Source: Bacteroidales bacterium
GTDB taxonomy: Bacteria; Bacteroidota; Bacteroidia; Bacteroidales; UBA932
Length of the DNA stretch: 6,066 nucleotides
Direction of reading: 5' to 3'
NCBI GenBank assembly: GCA_017554135.1
Contig: JAFZIX010000045.1
Location: 1 to 6,066 of the forward strand
A model generated the notes under the pieces. It saw only the letters and a list, made by a program, of their open reading frames with translations, searched no databases and was not told the DNA's origin. The position numbers and the translations under genes are program-made. Positions 1-6,066 of this stretch are shown here, piece after piece; position 1 is the first letter of the stretch; every line of letters begins with the position of its first letter.

Positions 1-736
1 CCAGGGTTTCGATGAACCAGTCGTAGAGCGGGCGGTGGACGTCGAATTCCAGCGTGCAGATGGAGTGGGTGATATGCTCGATGGAGTCGCACTGGCCATG
101 GGTGTAGTCGTACATCGGGTAGATGCACCATTTGTCACCGGTACGGTGGTGGTGGGCAAACTTGATGCGATAGAGCAGCGGATCCCGGAACATCAGGTTG
201 GGATGGGCCATGGCTATCTTGGCGCGAAGCACCTTCTCCCCTTCTGCGTACTTGCCGTCGCGCATTTCGCGGAAGATGCGGAGGTTCTCCTCGGGGGTGC
301 GGTTGCGCCAGGGACTTTCCTTGCCGGGAGTCTCCACCGTGCCGCGCCCTGCGCTGATTTCTTCCTGCGTCTGGTCATCTACATAGGCCAGGCCGCGCTG
401 GATCAACTGCTCCGCCCATTCGTAGAGTTGGTCGAAATAGTCGGAGGCATAAAGCTCCTTTTCCCACTGGAAGCCGAGCCATTTGATGTCTTCCTTGATG
501 GCATCCACGTATTCGGTATCTTCCTTGGTGGGGTTTGTATCATCGTATCGGAGATTGGTCTTGCCGCCATATTTCTGGGCGAGACCGAAGTTGATGCAAA
601 GGCTCTTGGCGTGCCCCAGGTGCAGGTAGCCGTTGGGCTCCGGAGGGAAACGGGTGAGAATGGATTTGACTTTGCCGGACTTCAGGTCGTTTTCGATAAT
701 CTCCTCAAGGAAATTCAGTTTGCGTTCTTCTTCCAT
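1..736 (-). CDS. glnS: Glutaminyl-tRNA synthetase, N-terminal part (3' end off the window)
   Basis: Cytoplasmic class I aminoacyl-tRNA synthetase that attaches glutamine to tRNA-Gln using ATP. Reading the minus strand from ATG 736-734 gives MEEERKLNFLEEIIENDL and stays open for 245 residues to the left edge; the family is about 550-580 residues, so over half is missing. The ATP-binding signature PPEPNGYLHLGHAKS (residues 31-45) is the GlnRS form of the HIGH motif and distinguishes it from GluRS. RYDDTNP (63-69) and CIYPMYDYTH (204-213) match the segments that in E. coli GlnRS carry the glutamine-recognising Asp and Tyr. LRAKI, YRIKFAHHHRTGDKWCIYP and HSICTLEF also match the catalytic core. 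The KMSKS loop and the anticodon-binding beta-barrels lie off the window. The start is supported by the GlnRS-like N-terminus and by a TAnnTTTG box 22 bases upstream. No strong Shine-Dalgarno sequence is seen. The identification is very secure. Confidence 0.96.
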   Translation of the reverse strand, partial: MEEERKLNFLEEIIENDLKSGKVKSILTRFPPEPNGYLHLGHAKSLCINFGLAQKYGGKTNLRYDDTNPTKEDTEYVDAIKEDIKWLGFQWEKELYASDYFDQLYEWAEQLIQRGLAYVDDQTQEEISAGRGTVETPGKESPWRNRTPEENLRIFREMRDGKYAEGEKVLRAKIAMAHPNLMFRDPLLYRIKFAHHHRTGDKWCIYPMYDYTHGQCDSIEHITHSICTLEFDVHRPLYDWFIETL

Positions 737-757
737 TGTGCTAACAATTATTAACCA

Positions 758-776
758 GCAAATTTAAGAAATTTGC
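758..776. repeat. Perfect 8-bp inverted repeat overlapping the glnS -7 box
   Basis: GCAAATTT (758-765), spacer AAG (766-768), AAATTTGC (769-776) form a perfect inverted repeat. The left arm contains nearly all of the TAAATTTG box used by glnS on the minus strand. It lies 33 bases downstream of the stop of the editing-domain gene. No T-run follows it on either strand, so it does not look like a classical intrinsic terminator. A regulator-binding palindrome or an incidental feature of an AT-rich promoter are both possible. Confidence 0.5.
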
Positions 777-789
777 GGAAATGACGTAA
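759..789 (-). promoter_or_regulatory. Probable Bacteroidota-type promoter for glnS
   Basis: Read on the minus strand, 766-759 is TAAATTTG, an exact match to the Bacteroidota -7 consensus TAnnTTTG. Twenty bases upstream is CTTA (790-787), a poor match to the -33 TTTG/TTG element. The box ends 22 bases before the glnS ATG, so a short leader of roughly 15-20 bases is predicted. This suggests glnS can be transcribed independently of the editing-domain gene upstream. The call rests on consensus and spacing alone. Confidence 0.6.
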
Positions 790-808
790 GCGGCGTTTAA
801 AACCTATT

Positions 809-1348
809 TCAGATTAATTGGACAGTCTTACCGGAGGAGGGTAGATACTTTTCAAGAAGGTCTTTGGTTCGGATCTTCACGAAGCACGTCGCCGTGCCGT
901 CCGTGCAGGCAAACCACTCGCTTTCAGCCACGGCCTTGTCCATGACAAGGTGAACCCGTGAGCATTCCGGCAAGATGGCAGAAAGGATGGTGGTAGCACC
1001 TACCTCAACACCTGTGAGTTCTTTGAGTTTTTCTGCCGGAGCAAATGACACGCGGGGGATTTCCAACGCTCCGCAGAACTCCCTGGTAATGAATGGCTTA
1101 TCGTCGGTGGTTACATATAGGTAGAACTCCGTCTGCTGGCGGTTGCAGAGGAAGACGGTCTTCACAATCCGGACCCCTATCTTCGCATCGATATGCTGGC
1201 AATCCTCCATCGTCAATCCAGGGTCGGTATCCACCCTTTTAAATGAAATATCCAACTTCGCAAATGTCTCGTACACCGCCATCTGCAGCGGCGTTGCAAA
1301 CTCCGGCGGGGGAGTAGTAAAAGGATTGCTAACCTTGAATGTGCTCAT
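809..1348 (-). CDS. YbaK/ProX-type aminoacyl-tRNA editing-domain protein (prolyl-tRNA synthetase-associated domain family)
   Basis: Predicted stand-alone cytoplasmic deacylase that would hydrolyse a mischarged tRNA such as Ala-tRNA-Pro, giving proofreading in trans. The 179-residue protein begins MSTFKVSNPF at ATG 1348-1346. An in-frame TTG five codons upstream (1363-1361) forms the end of a -7 promoter box, so ATG is the better start. About 20 N-terminal residues precede the single alpha/beta editing domain. Family-like features are GVRIVKTVFLCN (58-69, with K63 the candidate for the conserved functional lysine), the strand EFYLYVTTDDKPF (74-86), VSFAPAEKLKELTGVEVGATT (100-120, including the conserved Gly region), VHLVMDK (132-138) and TKDLLEKYL (161-169). 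The usual HPxxNT segment near the C-terminus appears instead as FACTDGTAT (146-154). The stop is 72 bases before glnS on the same strand, so co-transcription is possible. The family call is good; the exact tRNA substrate is inferred. Confidence 0.82.
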   Translation of the reverse strand: MSTFKVSNPFTTPPPEFATPLQMAVYETFAKLDISFKRVDTDPGLTMEDCQHIDAKIGVRIVKTVFLCNRQQTEFYLYVTTDDKPFITREFCGALEIPRVSFAPAEKLKELTGVEVGATTILSAILPECSRVHLVMDKAVAESEWFACTDGTATCFVKIRTKDLLEKYLPSSGKTVQLI

Positions 1349-1360
1349 GGTATCAATGCA

Positions 1361-1368
1361 CAAATATA
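1361..1368 (-). promoter_or_regulatory. Probable -7 promoter box for the editing-domain gene
   Basis: The minus strand reads TATATTTG at 1368-1361, an exact fit to TAnnTTTG. The ATG at 1348 lies only 12 bases beyond the box, so the transcript would have a leader of a few bases or be nearly leaderless. No clear TTTG sits at the expected -33 distance; the nearest sequence is TTATATG around 1392-1386. The box contains the TTG that an automatic gene caller might choose as the start, which argues against that start. Confidence 0.55.
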
Positions 1369-1423
1369 CTTATTAATAGTAAAGACATATAAGGAGCACC
1401 TCAAAAAAAAGCGAAATTATATA

Positions 1424-1454
1424 TTGTAAGTATGAAAGAAATCCCGTAAATTTG
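1424..1454 (+). promoter_or_regulatory. Bacteroidota-type promoter for yicC-glnN
   Basis: This is the best promoter in the window. TAAATTTG at 1447-1454 matches the -7 consensus TAnnTTTG exactly, and TTG at 1424-1426 (in TATTG) sits 20 bases upstream, the expected spacing for the -33 element. Transcription should begin near 1460, giving a leader of about 27 bases before the yicC ATG. It faces away from the editing-domain promoter in the same 138-base intergenic region (1349-1486), which otherwise holds AT-rich sequence including an eight-A run at 1403-1410. Confidence 0.72.
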
Positions 1455-1473
1455 AAGGTTAGTTTTATTTCCT

Positions 1474-1479
1474 GAAGGG
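1474..1479 (+). promoter_or_regulatory. Purine-rich possible ribosome binding site of yicC
   Basis: GAAGGG ends 7 bases before the ATG at 1487. It is only a partial Shine-Dalgarno match, but position and composition support the chosen start. The other complete gene starts in the window lack even this. Confidence 0.4.
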
Positions 1480-1486
1480 TAGTTCT

Positions 1487-2347
1487 ATGATTAAATCTAT
1501 GACTGGTTACGGCAAGGCAGAGGTTGCTCTGGTTGCCGGTAAACTAACTGTTGAAATCCGGACGCTGAATTCCAAGTCGGCGGACGTCAGTATCAAAAGC
1601 TCTCTACTTCCTAAAGACAAAGACCTGCTGATAAGGCAGAAAGTGGCGGATAAACTCGTTCGTGGGACGATAGATGTGTTCCTAAGTTTCGAGGCGAATG
1701 CTGCCGAGAATGCCAAGGTGGTCGATGCCGAACTGGTTAAGGATTATTGTCGGCAGATCGCTGACATACGTGGGGATGTTTCTGAGGAGGTGTTCGCTTC
1801 CGTGCTGCGTTTCCCGGATGTAATCGCTTCCAAGAAGGATGAAATCATCACTGAAGCCAACTGGCCCGAGGTTGAGGCCGCCTTCGACACCGCTCTGGAA
1901 GAGGTTGAAAAGTACCGCAGGCACGAGGGAGAGGCTCTTTATAAGGATGTCACCGGCCGCGTGCAGAACATCCTGAACCTCGAGAATGAGGTGGAAAGCC
2001 ACGAGGCGGAGCGCGTTGACGCCGTGCGGGAACGCATCCTCAAGGCTGCTGAGGAATTGCAGGTCAAACTCGATAAGGAACGTTTCGAGCAGGAGATGAT
2101 CTTCTGGCTCGAGAAATATGATATCAACGAAGAAAAGGTTCGTCTGCGCCAGCATTGCGCATACTTTATGGACACCATAGATAATGAGCCCTGCCCGGGC
2201 AAGAAGTTGGGATTCATTATCCAGGAGATGGGCAGGGAGATCAATACCACCGGTTCCAAGGCCAACAATGCCTCTATCCAGAAACTTGTGGTGCGCATGA
2301 AGGATGAACTCGAAAAGATTCGCGAACAATCCATGAATATCCTATAG
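1487..2347 (+). CDS. yicC: YicC/YloC family endoribonuclease
   Basis: Member of the YicC/YloC family; E. coli YicC and B. subtilis YloC are reported endoribonucleases, and YicC is linked to small-RNA turnover in E. coli. At 286 residues it has the normal family length (about 290). The N-terminus MIKSMTGYGKAE is the hallmark of the YicC N-terminal domain and fixes the start at 1487. IRTLNSKSADVSIK (24-37) and RGTIDVFLSFE (59-69) continue that domain. A charged, probably helical middle (about 125-210) leads into the C-terminal DUF1732 domain. That domain shows DINEEKVRLRQH (212-223), GKKLGFIIQEMGREINTTGSKANN (starting at 238, ending at 261) and the family ending ELEKIREQSMNI (274-285). All recognisable family blocks are intact. 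It has its own promoter and is followed after 2 bases by glnN, so the two are probably co-transcribed. Its physiological RNA target here is unknown. Confidence 0.95.
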   Translation: MIKSMTGYGKAEVALVAGKLTVEIRTLNSKSADVSIKSSLLPKDKDLLIRQKVADKLVRGTIDVFLSFEANAAENAKVVDAELVKDYCRQIADIRGDVSEEVFASVLRFPDVIASKKDEIITEANWPEVEAAFDTALEEVEKYRRHEGEALYKDVTGRVQNILNLENEVESHEAERVDAVRERILKAAEELQVKLDKERFEQEMIFWLEKYDINEEKVRLRQHCAYFMDTIDNEPCPGKKLGFIIQEMGREINTTGSKANNASIQKLVVRMKDELEKIREQSMNIL

Positions 2348-2349
2348 TT

Positions 2350-4527
2350 ATGGGAAATTTAAGATCAAAAATCATCCTGGATGCCTTCAAGAAGAAGGCC
2401 ATAGAGATTCCCGCTCCTGAGAGCGAGGTCTCACGCTGGTTCGGCGAACTTGTCTTCACCAGAGACAAGATGCGCCGCTACCTTGATCCCTCCACCTTCG
2501 AAGCCCTCGCCAAGTGCATTGACGAAGGCAGTTCGCTGGACCTTGAAACTGCGGACAAAGTTGCCGCAGGTATGAAAAAATGGGCTCTGGAACAAGGCGT
2601 AACCCACATTACCCACTGGTTCCAGCCTCTTACCGACGGAACGGCGGAGAAGCATGACTCCCTCATCGACTATGATGGCAAGGGGGGAGTGATAGAAACC
2701 TTCACCGGCAAGTCCCTGGTGCAGCAGGAGCCTGACGCTTCCAGTTTCCCCAGCGGCGGCATACGCGCCACCTTCGAGGCTCGCGGATACACCGCATGGG
2801 ATCCTGCATCTCCCGTTTTCATCCAGGACGATACCCTCTGCATCCCCACGGTATTCGTTGCCTACACCGGCGAGGCCCTGGACTTCAAGACCCCCCTCAA
2901 GCGCACCATCAAGGCGGTAGGGGATGCTGCGCTGCCTATATGCAATCTCTTCGACCCCAAGGTCAAGAGGGTATTGGCATACCTCGGATGGGAGCAGGAG
3001 TATTTCCTGGTGGATGAAGACATTTACGCCGCCCGCCCGGACCTGATGATTACCGGCCGTACCCTGATGGGTCACGAGTCCAGCAAGAATCAGCAGTTGG
3101 ATGACCATTATTTCGGAGCCATTCCTTCCCGCGTCGCAGCGTTCATGAAGGACCTTGAAACCGAAGGCTACAAACTCGGTATTCCGCTGAAAACCAGGCA
3201 CAAAGAGGTCGCTCCCAACCAGTTTGAGTTCGCGCCTATATTCGGAGAACTTAACCTATCGAACGACCAGAACCAGCAGATAATGAATATCATGCACAAG
3301 GTCGCTCGCAAGCACGGCTTTGTGGTGCTGCTGCACGAGAAACCCTTCGCAGGGGTGAACGGAAGCGGCAAGCATAACAACTGGAGCCTCGGCACCGATA
3401 CAGGAGTTAATCTCTTCGCTCCCGGAAAGGATTCCCTTGGCAATCTGCAGTTCATTACCTTCTTTGTAAATACGCTCTACGCCGTTCAGAGACACAACGC
3501 CCTGCTGAAGGCGTCTATCGCATCCGCAACCAATGCCCATCGTCTGGGCGCCAACGAGGCCCCTCCGGCAATCGTTTCCGCTTTCGTGGGCAGGACCATG
3601 CATGAGGTTCTGGAGAAACTTGTGGAACTGCCCTCCGGCACTCCTATCGAAATCGCCGGCAAGAAGGGGACTTCGGTCGGGGCGATAGGTATCCCCGAGA
3701 TTTTCGTCGATAATACCGACCGCAACCGCACCTCGCCATTCGCCTTTACCGGCAACAGGTTCGAGTTCCGTGCAGTCGGTTCCAGCGCGAACTGCGCGGG
3801 TGCGATGATCACTCTCAACACCGCCGTGGCGGAGCAGTTACTTGATTTCAAGGCTGCTCTCGATGTCGAACTTGCCGCTGGCAAGGAATTGAACGTGGCG
3901 GTGGTCGATGCTCTTAAGCCTTTGATTGAGAGCATCTTGAAGGTGGTCTGCTTCGAGGGTAACGGATATTCCGAAGAGTGGAAGAAAGAAGCCAAGAAGC
4001 GCGGTCTGGACACCGAGAACGTGGTGCCCAAGATGATAATGGAGTACCTGAAAGATGACTCCGTGAAGATGTTCACCCGCTGCGGGGTATTCTCCGAAAG
4101 GGAACTTCACGCCAGGAACGAAGTTAAACTCGAGACCTACGTAAAGAAGATACAGATCGAGGCCCGCGTGATGGGGCGCATGGCGCTTAACCACATCATC
4201 CCCGCCGCTCTCGATTATCAGACCAGACTGCTCCAGAATGCTTCTTTGCAGAAAGAATTGCTTGGTGCGGATGCTCCCGCTGTGGAGATCGACCTTGCAA
4301 GGCAGTTATCCTCACTTATCGCTGATATCCGCAAGAAGGTTGTGGAAATGACCAATGCACGCAAGAAAGCCAACAAACTGGAGGACGCCTTTGAAAAGGC
4401 GCTGGCCTACAGTGCGATAGCCGACTTGCTGCCGGGCATACGTAAACCAATCGACGACCTCGAAGAGATCGTCGATAATGCCACATGGCCGTTGCCTAAA
4501 TACCGCGAATTACTGTTTATTTCTTAG
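2350..4527 (+). CDS. glnN: Type III glutamine synthetase (GSIII)
   Basis: Cytoplasmic ATP-dependent enzyme joining ammonia and glutamate to make glutamine, the main entry of ammonium into Bacteroidota metabolism. The 725-residue length fits GSIII (about 700-730), much longer than GSI or GSII. Conserved segments occur in order: the GSIII N-terminal region to about residue 175, including VTHITHWFQPLTDGTAEKHD (84-103) and FPSGGIRATFEARGYTAWDP (133-152); GWEQEYFLVD (213-222), carrying metal-binding glutamates; KTRHKEVAPNQFEFAPIFGE (281-300); LLHEKPFAGVNGSGKHNNWS (327-346), the ammonia/glutamate site; RLGANEAPPAI (398-408); and NRFEFRAVGSSANCAG (469-484). A long helical GSIII C-terminal region follows. 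No catalytic motif appears broken. The enzyme is expected to be a dodecamer. ATG 2350 is 2 bases after the yicC stop, with no Shine-Dalgarno sequence and no internal TAnnTTTG box seen, so expression probably depends on the yicC promoter. The 3' end overlaps the convergent GH3 gene by 11 bp. Confidence 0.97.
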   Translation: MGNLRSKIILDAFKKKAIEIPAPESEVSRWFGELVFTRDKMRRYLDPSTFEALAKCIDEGSSLDLETADKVAAGMKKWALEQGVTHITHWFQPLTDGTAEKHDSLIDYDGKGGVIETFTGKSLVQQEPDASSFPSGGIRATFEARGYTAWDPASPVFIQDDTLCIPTVFVAYTGEALDFKTPLKRTIKAVGDAALPICNLFDPKVKRVLAYLGWEQEYFLVDEDIYAARPDLMITGRTLMGHESSKNQQLDDHYFGAIPSRVAAFMKDLETEGYKLGIPLKTRHKEVAPNQFEFAPIFGELNLSNDQNQQIMNIMHKVARKHGFVVLLHEKPFAGVNGSGKHNNWSLGTDTGVNLFAPGKDSLGNLQFITFFVNTLYAVQRHNALLKASIASATNAHRLGANEAPPAIVSAFVGRTMHEVLEKLVELPSGTPIEIAGKKGTSVGAIGIPEIFVDNTDRNRTSPFAFTGNRFEFRAVGSSANCAGAMITLNTAVAEQLLDFKAALDVELAAGKELNVAVVDALKPLIESILKVVCFEGNGYSEEWKKEAKKRGLDTENVVPKMIMEYLKDDSVKMFTRCGVFSERELHARNEVKLETYVKKIQIEARVMGRMALNHIIPAALDYQTRLLQNASLQKELLGADAPAVEIDLARQLSSLIADIRKKVVEMTNARKKANKLEDAFEKALAYSAIADLLPGIRKPIDDLEEIVDNATWPLPKYRELLFIS

Positions 4528-6066
4528 GTTCGCAGGCTCGGGCCGCCGGGTAATTCTTGGCTGAACCGATTTTGAAGGATGCTTCGGCGCCAGGCTTTGT
4601 GCAGTCTGCGCCGAAGTATGCTTTATAATTACCCTTGGCCGTCTCCCAGCGGGATTTTTCACTGTTGAAGGAGGCGAGTTGACGCACGGGAACCGTGAAG
4701 TTGAGAGTCTCACTTTCGCCCGGGGCGAGGAGTTTTGTCTTGCCGAACTCTTTGAGTTCCACAACAGGCTTGTCTTTGAAACTGCCGAGAGGGGCGTTCA
4801 CATAAAGACCGACTGCTTCCTTGCCGGCTACATTGCCGGTGTTGGTGACGGTTACGGATGCATAGATCTTATCCCCTTTGACTTTCACCTGCGCGCCTGA
4901 ATACTCGAATGTGGTGTAACTCAAGCCGTATCCGAAAGGATAGGAAACTGGCTTGTCCTGAGTGCAGAACCAGCGGTATCCTACATAGATTCCTTCGGAA
5001 TAGTCGGTGTAGGCAATGTTCTTGAGAGGCAGGCCGCGGCGCTCCGGGTGCACCACGCTTTCGTTGGCCTTGTCGCTGATGAAATTGTAGGGGAAGTCTT
5101 CCGCTCCGGGAGTGTCGAAATAATCCAGAGGGAAGGTCATGGGCAGTTTTCCGGAAGGATTGACCTTGCCCGTGAGCACGTCTGCAACTGCATTTCCGGC
5201 TTCTTCTCCAGGCAGCCAGGCGCAAAGGATGGCATCCGGCAGATAACTCCACGAAGCGGTCTCGATGGTGCCGCAGATGTTCAGGACCACTATTACTTTC
5301 TTGCCGGCGGCCTGATAGACTTCGCAGACATTCTCCAGCAAGTTCTTTTCATTTTCCTGGATGAGGAAGTCCGTGGACAGGATCCTGTCCCGGGCCTCTC
5401 CGGAGGTGCGTCCGAGGGTGATGATTGCGTAATCGCTGCGCTTTGCTGCTTCTTCAATCAACCCGCGTGTGACCTCCAATTCGGGCTTCTGGGCTATTCC
5501 AACATGGATGTTGATTTTGTGATTGGTGAGCAGGTCTTCGCTAATGAAGGCTGCGTAATTCTTGTAGAGTTTTTGCAGGCCTGCATCCACTTTGATTCCT
5601 GCTGCCTCCAGGCCTTCGTCCAACTGGCGTACATAAGGGCAAAATACAAATCCCGCACCGTTTCCTCCGGGAATCATATCATAGGAATAGACTCCGAACA
5701 GGGCTGCATTACCTTTGGCTACCGGCAGGGCGCCGTTGTTCTTGAGCAGCACCATACCTTCCGCGGCAAGTTCCCTGGCGGCCTTCGCTCCGGCTTTCAG
5801 ATCCGGCTTGAGAGTGCTCTGGTTGCCCTTGAAGGTGGGAGTCTTCACTATGAGTTCGAGTAAAGTGGCGACGCACTTGTCCAAATCCTCCATCTTGAGA
5901 CTGCCGTCTTTCAGGCACTCAAGAATATGTTCGGTCTGCACCGGGTGGCCGCCCATCAGAAGGTCGGAACGCGCGTGCAACTGCTTGGGAGTGTTGCGCT
6001 TTCCCGTCCAGTCCGTCATCACCAGGCCCTCGAATCCGAAATCCTTACGCAGGATTTTGGTGAGAA
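4517..6066 (-). CDS. Glycoside hydrolase family 3 enzyme, probable beta-glucosidase (5' end off the window)
   Basis: Retaining hydrolase that removes non-reducing beta-linked sugars, most likely glucose, from oligosaccharides. The frame is open to the right edge, so only the C-terminal 515 residues are visible and any signal peptide is lost. In fragment numbering, LTKILRKDFGFEGLVMTDW opens the fragment; D18 (codon 6013-6011) of MTDW is the GH3 catalytic nucleophile. LLKNNGALPV (106-115) begins the alpha/beta sandwich domain. GRTSGEARDR (218-227) matches the GH3 acid/base motif with E223 (codon 5398-5396). ASWSYLPDAILCAWLPGEEAG (starting at 270), NPSGKLPMTFP (302-312) and YPFGYGLSYTTFEY (375-388) are further GH3 blocks. 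A C-terminal fibronectin III-like domain spans about 390-495, with VTNTGNVAGKEAVGLYV (406-422). No PA14 insertion is present between 135 and 210, so the layout resembles the three-domain Thermotoga Bgl3B type. The stop codon (TAA, 4519-4517) lies within the end of glnN. Substrate specificity (glucosidase, xylosidase or other) cannot be settled here. Confidence 0.93.
   Translation of the reverse strand, partial: LTKILRKDFGFEGLVMTDWTGKRNTPKQLHARSDLLMGGHPVQTEHILECLKDGSLKMEDLDKCVATLLELIVKTPTFKGNQSTLKPDLKAGAKAARELAAEGMVLLKNNGALPVAKGNAALFGVYSYDMIPGGNGAGFVFCPYVRQLDEGLEAAGIKVDAGLQKLYKNYAAFISEDLLTNHKINIHVGIAQKPELEVTRGLIEEAAKRSDYAIITLGRTSGEARDRILSTDFLIQENEKNLLENVCEVYQAAGKKVIVVLNICGTIETASWSYLPDAILCAWLPGEEAGNAVADVLTGKVNPSGKLPMTFPLDYFDTPGAEDFPYNFISDKANESVVHPERRGLPLKNIAYTDYSEGIYVGYRWFCTQDKPVSYPFGYGLSYTTFEYSGAQVKVKGDKIYASVTVTNTGNVAGKEAVGLYVNAPLGSFKDKPVVELKEFGKTKLLAPGESETLNFTVPVRQLASFNSEKSRWETAKGNYKAYFGADCTKPGAEASFKIGSAKNYPAARACEPKK
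4579..4619 (+). terminator. Possible hairpin downstream of glnN, inside the GH3 gene
   Basis: ATGCTTCGGCGC (4579-4590) can pair with GCGCCGAAGTAT (4608-4619), twelve pairs including one G-U, around a 17-base loop. It begins 51 bases after the glnN stop and is followed by CTTTATAATT, a weak T-rich stretch. It could end or stabilise the yicC-glnN transcript. It lies within GH3 coding sequence (the GADC and PGAEAS codons), has a long loop and lacks a real T-run, so the evidence is weak. Confidence 0.3.

Noticed and set aside
35..754. Open frame of 239 codons on the plus strand opposite glnS
   Set aside because: The opposite strand encodes a clear GlnRS with intact motifs; this frame resembles no family and is an antisense shadow.
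1403..1410. Run of eight A in the divergent intergenic region, read as TTTTTTTTG on the minus strand and considered as a -33 element
   Set aside because: The spacing to the TATATTTG box is 33 bases, too far for a -33/-7 pair; it is probably just AT-rich spacer.
2431..3201. Open frame of 256 codons on the minus strand inside glnN, and a similar one at 1682-2329 inside yicC
   Set aside because: Both mirror strongly conserved genes and show no recognisable domain or promoter.
4450..4476. Inverted repeat ATCGACGA / TCGTCGAT near the end of glnN
   Set aside because: It lies within codons for IDDLEEIVDN, has an 11-base loop and no T-run, and is explained by repeated Asp/Ile/Val codons.
5048..5863. 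Open frame of 271 codons on the plus strand opposite the GH3 gene
   Set aside because: It is antisense to a well-conserved GH3 catalytic region, has no family features, and follows from the GC-rich codon pattern of the real gene.
6020..6022. Start of the GH3 gene at a GTG codon at 6022
   Set aside because: The same frame continues upstream to the window edge with conserved GH3 sequence (LRKDFGFEGLV), so the gene is truncated by the window and does not start here.

Overview
The window looks like ordinary chromosomal DNA from a member of the Bacteroidota, most likely the order Bacteroidales. Three independent clues agree. A type III glutamine synthetase (GlnN, about 725 residues) is characteristic of this group. 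A true glutaminyl-tRNA synthetase is present, which among bacteria is restricted to a few groups including the Bacteroidota. Three gene starts are preceded by exact matches to the Bacteroidota sigma-factor -7 box TAnnTTTG, and Shine-Dalgarno sequences are weak or absent. I cannot place it below order from this sequence.

Layout from left to right. At 1-736 on the minus strand is the N-terminal part of glnS, whose 3' end lies off the left edge. A 72-base gap (737-808) holds the glnS promoter and a perfect 8-bp inverted repeat. At 809-1348, also minus, is a YbaK/ProX-type aminoacyl-tRNA editing-domain protein. A 138-base divergent intergenic region (1349-1486) holds one promoter for each direction. 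On the plus strand, yicC (1487-2347) and glnN (2350-4527) are 2 bases apart and look like one transcription unit. The minus strand from 4517 to the right edge is the C-terminal 515 residues of a glycoside hydrolase family 3 enzyme. Its stop codon lies inside the end of glnN, so the two genes converge with an 11-bp overlap.

How the genes relate. glnS uses glutamine to charge tRNA-Gln and glnN makes glutamine from glutamate and ammonia; they lie on opposite sides of the divergent promoter region. The editing-domain protein just upstream of glnS probably clears mischarged tRNA, which gives the left half a translation-fidelity theme. YicC is an RNase-family protein and is the upstream partner of glnN. 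The GH3 enzyme belongs to a separate unit concerned with beta-glycoside breakdown.

The coding density is high and no gene-free stretch exceeds 300 bases. I see no RNA genes, mobile elements, CRISPR arrays or tandem repeats, and no convincing sign of a new biological system. The points worth a second look are small: the palindrome over the glnS promoter, the yicC-glnN pairing, the divergent editing-domain motif, and the overlapping convergent gene ends.
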